From positions 5,520,501 through 5,584,500 of the forward strand of contig NZ_CP107932.1 in NCBI RefSeq assembly GCF_036032445.1: 64,000 bases of DNA, written 5' to 3'. Source of the stretch: Nocardia sp. NBC_00416. Lineage in GTDB: Bacteria; Actinomycetota; Actinomycetes; Mycobacteriales; Mycobacteriaceae. The translations under genes and the position numbers were made by a program. Each line of letters starts with the position of its first letter. Within the stretch, counting starts at the first letter, position 1. This document shows positions 58,881 through 64,000 of this stretch, one piece after another. A model generated the notes under the pieces. That model was not told where the DNA came from. It ran no database searches and saw only the letters and a program-made list of their open reading frames with translations.

Positions 58881-59807
58881 ATGGCGTGGTATGTAGTGCG
58901 GCGGCTGCTGCAGATGGTCCCGGTGTTCTTCGGCGCGACACTGCTCATCTACTACTTGATCTACCGGGTTTCCGGGGGCTCGGTCGCCGCGCTGGCCGGT
59001 GACCGCACCCTCACCCCGGCGCTGGAGGCGCAGCTGCGGGCGCGCTATCACCTGGACCGCTCGTTCCTGGTCCAGTATCTCTACTACTTGAAGGGCATCT
59101 TCACCTTCGATCTGGGCACCACCTTCTCCGGTAGGTCGGTGAAAGACGAACTGGCCCGGGCCTTTCCGATCACCATCCGCCTCGCGGTGCTGGCACTGCT
59201 GTTCGAGGCGGTGTTCGGGGTCCTGTTCGGCACCCTGGCCGGGCTGCGCAAGGGCAAACTGTTCGACTCGGCGATGCTGGTGCTGAGTCTGCTGGTGATC
59301 GCTGTCCCGGTGTTCGTCCTCGGATTCCTGGCGCAGTATCTGCTGGGCGTCGAATGGGGGATCGCGCCGGTGACCGTCGGCGCGGACGCGAGTTGGAGCC
59401 GGCTGATCGTGCCCGCACTGGTACTCGGCGCGTTGTCGTTCGCCTATGTGGTGCGGCTGACCCGGAACGCGGTGGCGGAGAACCGTGATGCCGACTATGT
59501 GCGCACCGCCACGGCCAAAGGGCTGCCGAGGCGGCGAGTGGTCCGGGTACACATTCTGCGGAACTCGCTGATCCCGGTGGTCACCTTCCTCGGCGCCGAT
59601 CTGGGCGCGTTGATGGGCGGGGCGATCGTGACCGAGGGCATCTTCAACATTCCCGGCGTCGGCGGCACCCTCTACCAGGCGGTGGTGCGAGGCGAGGCGC
59701 CGACCGTGGTCTCGTTCGTCACCGTGCTGATCGTGGTGTTCTTGCTCGCCAATCTGCTGGTGGACCTGCTCTACGCCGTGCTCGACCCACGGATTCGCTA
59801 TACCTGA
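58881..59807 (+). CDS. dppB: Dipeptide ABC transporter permease DppB
   Basis: A 308-residue inner-membrane permease with six helices: MAWYVVRRLLQMVPVFFGATLLIYYLIY begins the DppB/OppB type. The EAA-like coupling loop ADYVRTATAKGLPRRRVVRVHILRNSLIPVVTFLG is near 215-245. Forms a heterodimer with DppC. GGGAGGCG precedes the ATG. 40 bases after dppA, same operon. Confidence 0.95.
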   Translation: MAWYVVRRLLQMVPVFFGATLLIYYLIYRVSGGSVAALAGDRTLTPALEAQLRARYHLDRSFLVQYLYYLKGIFTFDLGTTFSGRSVKDELARAFPITIRLAVLALLFEAVFGVLFGTLAGLRKGKLFDSAMLVLSLLVIAVPVFVLGFLAQYLLGVEWGIAPVTVGADASWSRLIVPALVLGALSFAYVVRLTRNAVAENRDADYVRTATAKGLPRRRVVRVHILRNSLIPVVTFLGADLGALMGGAIVTEGIFNIPGVGGTLYQAVVRGEAPTVVSFVTVLIVVFLLANLLVDLLYAVLDPRIRYT

Positions 59808-59821
59808 ACAGGAGTGCGGTC

Positions 59822-60781
59822 ATGTCCGATGAGAAGGCCGGCCCGATCAGGCCGGACAGGCAACGCTGGGTCGCCGCGCCGGACGCGGTCACCGTGGAGA
59901 CCGCCGATCGGGTGCGGGTCGCGGGTGCGCCGAACGGATTCTGGGGTCAGGTCTGGCGCGGTCTGCGCCGCAATCCGCTGTTCTGGATCTCGGTGGCGCT
60001 CATCGTGCTGGTATTGGTGGTCGCCGCGGTTCCGGGCTTGTTCACCGATCAGGACCCGCGCTACTGCGTGGTGGACAACAGCCTGCTGCCGCCGAGTTCG
60101 GCGCACTGGTTCGGGTTCGATCTGCAGGGCTGCGATATCTACGCCCGCACGATCTACGGGGCCCGCGCCTCGGTTCTCACCGGGGTCGGAGCGGCATTGC
60201 TGTTCGTGCTGATCGGGGCGAGTCTGGGGGCGCTGGCCGGATACTACGGTGGATTCCTCGACTCGGTGATCTCCCGGGTCTCGGAGATCGTGTACGCCGT
60301 GCCGCTCATGCTGGCCGCCATTGTGCTCATGCAACTGTCGTCCCAGCGGACCATCGGGCTCGTGGTGGTCACCCTCGCGGGTTTCACCTGGCCGCAGGCG
60401 GCCCGGATCGCGCGAGGCACCGTGATCTCGGCGAAGAACAGCGAATACGTACTGGCGGCACGGGCACTGGGCGTATCCCGCTTCGGCATCCTCGTCCGGC
60501 ACGTGCTGCCGAACTCGCTGGGTCCGGTGATCGTGGTGACCGCGATCTGGCTCGGAGTCTTCATCGTCACCGAGGCGACACTGTCGTTCCTCGGCGTCGG
60601 TCTGCCGCCCACCGAGGTGTCCTGGGGCGCCGATATCGCCACCGGTCAACAGCAGTTGCGCGGCGGTTCACTGATCTTGTTCTATCCGGCTACCGCCCTG
60701 GCGCTGACCGTGCTCGGTTTCATCATGCTCGGTGACGCCCTGGGCGATGCCCTGGATCCGAAGTCCAGGGGCCCGCGGTGA
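59822..60781 (+). CDS. dppC: Dipeptide ABC transporter permease DppC
   Basis: A 319-residue permease of the OppC/DppC type: a cytosolic N-terminal segment of about 40 residues, six helices, and the coupling loop SEYVLAARALGVSRFGILVRHVLPNSLGPVIV (about 220-250). WGADIATGQQQLR near the end is characteristic. AGGAG precedes the ATG. A 15-base gap after dppB. A short palindrome, GCGAGC-GGA-GCTCGC (60791-60805), stands between it and dppD. Confidence 0.95.
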   Translation: MSDEKAGPIRPDRQRWVAAPDAVTVETADRVRVAGAPNGFWGQVWRGLRRNPLFWISVALIVLVLVVAAVPGLFTDQDPRYCVVDNSLLPPSSAHWFGFDLQGCDIYARTIYGARASVLTGVGAALLFVLIGASLGALAGYYGGFLDSVISRVSEIVYAVPLMLAAIVLMQLSSQRTIGLVVVTLAGFTWPQAARIARGTVISAKNSEYVLAARALGVSRFGILVRHVLPNSLGPVIVVTAIWLGVFIVTEATLSFLGVGLPPTEVSWGADIATGQQQLRGGSLILFYPATALALTVLGFIMLGDALGDALDPKSRGPR

Positions 60782-60827
60782 TCACCTCAGGCGAGCGGAG
60801 CTCGCGGATTCGAGACAGGAAGCGACT

Positions 60828-62465
60828 ATGAGTGCCGGTGTCGAGGAGCGCCCGCTGCTGGAGATCCGGGATCTGCGTATCACGTTCGGATCCGGTGCGA
60901 ACCGGACAGACGCGGTCCGCGGTGCGGACCTCACCGTGTACCCGGGTGAGACCGTGGCGATCGTAGGGGAGAGCGGATCGGGGAAGTCGACGACCGCGCA
61001 CGCGATCCTCGGCCTGCTACCGGGCACCGGCCGGATCGTCGGAGGCAGCATCGGATTCGACGGCACCGAACTCGCCGGAGCCGGCGAATCACGGATGGTG
61101 GACCTACGCGGTACCCGGATCGGCTTCGTGCCCCAGGACCCGATGTCGAACCTCGACCCGGTGCACAAGATCGGGTTTCAGATCCGGGAGACGCTCGCGG
61201 CCAACGGTATCGCCCGCGGCCGCGATGCCCGGGACCGATCGGTCGAACTCCTGCGCGCCGCGGGTATCCCCGATCCCGAGCAGCGGATCGACCAGTATCC
61301 GCACCAACTTTCCGGCGGACTGCGGCAGCGCGCGCTCATCGCCATGGCATTGTCCGGGCGGCCCGATCTGCTGATCGCGGACGAGCCGACCTCCGCACTC
61401 GACGTCACCGTCCAGCGCCGGATCCTCGACCATATCGACAGTCTCACAACCGAATCCGGTACCGCGATGCTGCTCATCACCCACGACCTCGGTTTGGCGG
61501 CCGAACGCGCGGAACATCTGGTGGTGATGTACCGGGGACGGGTCGTGGAATCCGGTCCGGCACTGGACCTGCTGCGTGATCCGCGGCACGAGTACACCAG
61601 GAAATTGGTCGAGTCGGCGCCCTCGCTGGCAGGCGCTCGGCGGCCGGCGCGCTCCCGGGAAACCGCGGATGCCGAGCCCGTTCTGGTGGCCGACCGGCTC
61701 ACCAAGACCTACCGGGTACGCGGATCGGCGCCGTGGAAGTCACGGGAATCCATTGCTGTCGAGGATGTTTCGTTCACCCTGCGCCGGGGGCGCACGACGG
61801 CGCTGGTCGGCGAGTCCGGATCCGGGAAGTCCACAGTCGCGCAATTGGTGCTCGGCCTGCTCGAACCCAGCTCCGGGTCGGTGCGCTTCGACGGAACGGA
61901 GATCGGCCGGCTGAGCACCCGGGAGGAGATACGGTTCCGGCGCCGGGTGCAGCCGATCTTCCAGAACCCTTACGCCTCCCTGGACCCGATGTACTCGATC
62001 CACCGGTGCATCGGTGAACCCCTGCGGACCCACCGCCTCGGAACGCGTGCCGAACGCGATATCCGGGTCCGCGAGCTGCTGGATCATGTCGCGCTGCCCA
62101 GCAGCGTGCTGTCCCGCTATCCCAACGAACTCTCCGGCGGGCAGCGGCAGCGGGTGGCCATCGCCCGTGCGCTGGCGCTGGAGCCCGAACTGCTGGTCTG
62201 CGATGAGGCGGTCTCCGCTCTCGACGTGCTGGTGCAGTCGAATATTCTCGATCTGCTCACCCGGCTACAGAACGAGCTGCACCTCACCTACCTGTTCATC
62301 ACCCACGATCTCGCGGTGGTGGGCCAGATCGCCGACGAGGTATTGGTGATGAACCAGGGCCGTATCGTCGAGACGGCGCCGACCGCGGAGATCTTCGATT
62401 CCCCGCGCGAGGACTACACCCGGGGGTTGCTCGCCGCCATACCCGGCCGCGGCCTGCTCGTGTGA
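60828..62465 (+). CDS. dppD: Dipeptide ABC transporter, tandem ATPase DppD
   Basis: A 545-residue protein made of two ABC ATPase domains, corresponding to separate DppD and DppF in Escherichia coli. Domain 1 (about 10-260): Walker A GESGSGKST, signature LSGGLRQR, Walker B LLIADEPTSALD. Domain 2 (about 285-540): GESGSGKST, LSGGQRQR, LLVCDEAVSALD. The C-terminal OppD-type extension of domain 1 precedes the linker. AGGAAG precedes the ATG. The fused form is normal in mycobacteria and their relatives (Rv3663c, 548 residues). Last gene of the operon. Confidence 0.95.
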   Translation: MSAGVEERPLLEIRDLRITFGSGANRTDAVRGADLTVYPGETVAIVGESGSGKSTTAHAILGLLPGTGRIVGGSIGFDGTELAGAGESRMVDLRGTRIGFVPQDPMSNLDPVHKIGFQIRETLAANGIARGRDARDRSVELLRAAGIPDPEQRIDQYPHQLSGGLRQRALIAMALSGRPDLLIADEPTSALDVTVQRRILDHIDSLTTESGTAMLLITHDLGLAAERAEHLVVMYRGRVVESGPALDLLRDPRHEYTRKLVESAPSLAGARRPARSRETADAEPVLVADRLTKTYRVRGSAPWKSRESIAVEDVSFTLRRGRTTALVGESGSGKSTVAQLVLGLLEPSSGSVRFDGTEIGRLSTREEIRFRRRVQPIFQNPYASLDPMYSIHRCIGEPLRTHRLGTRAERDIRVRELLDHVALPSSVLSRYPNELSGGQRQRVAIARALALEPELLVCDEAVSALDVLVQSNILDLLTRLQNELHLTYLFITHDLAVVGQIADEVLVMNQGRIVETAPTAEIFDSPREDYTRGLLAAIPGRGLLV

Positions 62466-62527
62466 TCGGGGTTCGCGCACCGGGCCGACGCCCGGCTCGG
62501 TGGCGCGCGGCAGTAGCCTGCTAACCC

Positions 62528-63274
62528 GTGACCGATCCGCTCGCGCCTCTCACCGAACTGCCCGGTGTCCGGGCCGCCGCTGACAAGGCGCGCGATGCGC
62601 TGGCCGCGGTCCACCGGCACAAGGCCAACCGCCGAGGCTGGGCGACGACCGCGGCCGAGGCCTCGGTACGAGCCGCGCGCTCGTCGGCGGCGCTCGAAGG
62701 CGGCAGTACCGAACTACCGGTCGACGGCGCGGTCACCGATCCGATACTGGCCGGTGCGTTGCGCGTGGGACAGGCCCTCGACGGTGACGCGTTGCGGAAT
62801 CTGGTCGGGATATGGGAGCGCGCGCCACTGCAGGCGCTCGCGCGATTGCACCTGCTGGCCGCCGCGGATCTGGTGGCGGACGAGAACGAACTGGGCCGGC
62901 CCCGTGCCGACGGCGGGGTGGCGGCGCGCCTGGACATGTTGGCGCAGACGCTGCTCACCACATCGGCGCCCGCCCCGGTCACCGCGGCAGTGGTCCACGG
63001 TGAGCTGTTGACGCTGAAACCGTTCGGCTCGGCCGACGGGCTGGTCGCCCGGGCGGCATCCCGCCTGGTGACGGTGTCCAGCGGGCTCGACCCGCGGGCA
63101 CTGGGGGTACCCGAGGTCTTCTGGCTGCGCCGGCCGCAGGCCTACCAGGATGCCGCGGCCGGATTCGGTTCCGGGTCCGCGCCGGGAGTCGGCGGCTGGG
63201 TGGTTTTCTGCTGCGGCGCGCTGGAGGACGGCGCCCGGGAGGCGACTTCCATCGCCGACGCCGCGGCGGGCTGA
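62528..63274 (+). CDS. Fic-like protein (Rv3662c family), degenerate
   Basis: A 248-residue protein, equivalent by position to Rv3662c. Its fold is suggested by a Fic-like arrangement (AEASVRAARSSAALEGGS, then ALARLHLLAAADLV, then VVHGELLTLKPFGSADGLVARAASRL). In true Fic proteins this last part is HPFxxGNGRxxR. Here the catalytic His is absent and LKPFGSADGLVARA holds its place, so AMP-transfer activity is not expected. Similar actinobacterial proteins are sometimes annotated 'oxidoreductase' without support. It is likely a regulatory or binding relative. GTG start. A terminator hairpin follows. Confidence 0.8.
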   Translation: MTDPLAPLTELPGVRAAADKARDALAAVHRHKANRRGWATTAAEASVRAARSSAALEGGSTELPVDGAVTDPILAGALRVGQALDGDALRNLVGIWERAPLQALARLHLLAAADLVADENELGRPRADGGVAARLDMLAQTLLTTSAPAPVTAAVVHGELLTLKPFGSADGLVARAASRLVTVSSGLDPRALGVPEVFWLRRPQAYQDAAAGFGSGSAPGVGGWVVFCCGALEDGAREATSIADAAAG

Positions 63275-63279
63275 TCGCT

Positions 63280-63303
63280 CCGCCCGGGATGGTTCCCGGG
63301 CGG
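63280..63303 (+). terminator. Terminator after the Fic-like gene
   Basis: CCGCCCGGGA and TCCCGGGCGG form a perfect 10-bp stem with a TGGT loop, five bases after the stop codon. Confidence 0.75.
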
Positions 63304-63349
63304 TCCGACCCGACGTTCGTGGTTTTCGGCGGTGTGATGTACCCGGACG

Positions 63350-63647
63350 TCAAAGCGGGCGGCGTGGTCCTCAGACCTCACCGCCCGCGAGCACGGACTA
63401 CCTGGTTACCATGCGTGCTGGTATGGGTTGTGTTCTCCGGCCTCGGCGTTCCTCCGACTCCGTAGCAGCTCATCCCCGCAGCTATGCGGGGCCATCGCCG
63501 GCAACGGACCGGACTTCGCAGGCCCACAACGCTTCTGCCCTTGTCGCGGCGAGCTCCGCGTGGGTGCCGGGCATCCGTGCTGGGAAGGGTGGTCGGGGGA
63601 CTGAGCCTTCTCTTCTGGCTGCGCCTTGGCCGTCCGTCCTTCCGTGC
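63350..63647 (-). ncRNA. Ms1/MTS2823-like RNA (RNA polymerase core-binding sRNA)
   Basis: About 300 bases lie between the Fic-like gene and the SerB-like gene, the same place as MTS2823 (between Rv3661 and Rv3662c) in M. tuberculosis, where Ms1/MTS2823 is about 300 nt and abundant in stationary phase. No ORF is credible here. A strong leftward promoter lies just before 63647, and a terminator stem follows at 63388-63355. The 5' end GCACGGA (63647-63641) can pair with TCCGTGC (63397-63391) near the 3' end, closing the molecule as in Ms1 and 6S RNA. The binding of RNA polymerase core by Ms1 is known from M. smegmatis; this copy is inferred from place, length and signals. Confidence 0.72.
63354..63388 (-). 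terminator. Ms1-like RNA terminator
   Basis: GCGGGCGG/CCGCCCGC (63388-63381 with 63362-63355) with an 18-base loop, followed by TTTG on the minus strand. Confidence 0.7.
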
Positions 63648-63652
63648 CTCCA

Positions 63653-63681
63653 TTTTTACACTGTGACGGCACTCACATCAA
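63653..63681 (-). promoter_or_regulatory. Ms1-like RNA promoter
   Basis: On the minus strand, TTGATG (63681-63676), a 17-base spacer, then TAAAAA (63658-63653) match a strong sigma-A promoter. The patch is AT-rich in a GC-rich region. The predicted start is near 63647. Confidence 0.72.
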
Positions 63682-63764
63682 GGGTTGGCGCAACTTCGGA
63701 GAACAAAAGAAAACCGGGCACATTGGTCGGAGCTCTGTGCTATATGTCCAGTTCGCGGGCAGGT

Positions 63765-64000
63765 TCATCGCCGCCGCAGCAGGCGGTAGGTCAGCACTCC
63801 GGCGGCGATCGCGCTCAGTCCGACCGCCAGTCCCGTGGCCACGGTTTTCGAAGGTGCCTGAAAACGTGACCACAGCGATACCGGGTTGGAGAACCCCAGG
63901 ATCGGCCAACCCCGAGCCGTTGCCTCCCGCCGCAGATTGCGGTCCGGGTTCACCGCGGTCGGGTGGCCCACCGCGGTCAGCATCGGCAGGTCGGTGATCG
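63765..64000 (-). CDS. SerB-like HAD-family phosphatase, C-terminal part
   Basis: The frame is open to the right edge, so only about 78 C-terminal residues are seen. The sequence ITDLPMLTAVGHPTAVNPD (end of the SerB/HAD-IB catalytic core) is followed by LRREATARGWPILGF. A C-terminal hydrophobic segment (VATGLAVGLSAIAAGVLTY) ends in RLLRRR. The Asp of DLPML is part of the metal site; VNPD and RGWP are typical of the family. The position equals Rv3661. The substrate may be phosphoserine, but many SerB-like proteins with a membrane tail are not phosphoserine phosphatases. Confidence 0.88.
   Translation of the reverse strand, partial: ITDLPMLTAVGHPTAVNPDRNLRREATARGWPILGFSNPVSLWSRFQAPSKTVATGLAVGLSAIAAGVLTYRLLRRR

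Overview
The window is a stretch of a high-GC actinobacterial chromosome, most likely Nocardia or a close relative in the Nocardiaceae. The evidence is gene content and order: a 10-methyl fatty acid gene pair, lipid II amidation genes (murT-gatD), a WhiB4 regulator, PknK-like and EspI-like proteins, and two blocks that follow Mycobacterium tuberculosis gene order. Block 1 (about 9-13 kb, then leuA at 19-21 kb and ask-asd at 28-30.5 kb) matches the Rv3716c-Rv3708c neighbourhood. Block 2 (38-64 kb) matches Rv3683 down to Rv3661 almost gene for gene. Synteny statements are from memory of the M. tuberculosis map, not from an alignment.

Layout. 0-8 kb: the end of a FadB-type beta-oxidation protein, a 1270-residue PknK-like kinase/STAND regulator, and a methyltransferase plus flavoprotein pair that should make tuberculostearic (10-methylstearic) acid. 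9-13 kb: ebfC-recR (nucleoid/recombination) and murT-gatD (lipid II amidation). 13-28 kb: accessory metabolism, namely a Tat-exported flavoprotein, an EamA exporter with its LysR regulator, an EspI-like ParA ATPase, leuA with a leader-peptide attenuator, a TauE/SafE exporter, a cholesterol-oxidase-like GMC enzyme, a voltage-sensor-only membrane protein, LtrA, and small SRPBCC, DUF1918 and RibD-type proteins. 28-30.5 kb: ask-asd, the entry to lysine, threonine, methionine and diaminopimelate. 30.5-38 kb: a variable section with an exported serine hydrolase, a flavin monooxygenase divergent from a TetR gene with three operator copies, a zinc-independent oxidoreductase behind a perfect 20-bp palindrome, an exported arylsulfotransferase-like protein and tRNA-Pro(CGG).

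38-64 kb is the conserved envelope, redox and stress block: metallophosphoesterase, YqeY, the class A penicillin-binding protein PonA2, WhiB4, two ArsA-like ATPases, a DUF4177 protein, RidA, a metallo-beta-lactamase-fold hydrolase, Crp, a small membrane protein, endonuclease III, a membrane-tethered thioredoxin, a Nudix CoA-pyrophosphatase-like enzyme, the acid-resistance protease MarP, EphE, a holin-like protein, NhaA, acetyl-CoA synthetase and the DppABCD dipeptide transporter. It ends with a Fic-like protein, an about 300-nt RNA that fits the Ms1/MTS2823 RNA-polymerase-binding RNA in place, size, promoter and terminator, and the C-terminus of a SerB-like HAD protein.

The most unusual signals are three 68-bp tandem repeats between the thioredoxin and Nudix genes. 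Each repeat carries its own ribosome binding site and a 22-23-residue ORF, and every stop overlaps the next start. Other points of note are the Ms1-like RNA, the leuA attenuator, a structured nhaA leader, a 97-bp compound palindrome and the standalone voltage sensor. No insertion sequence, prophage, CRISPR array or biosynthetic cluster was seen.
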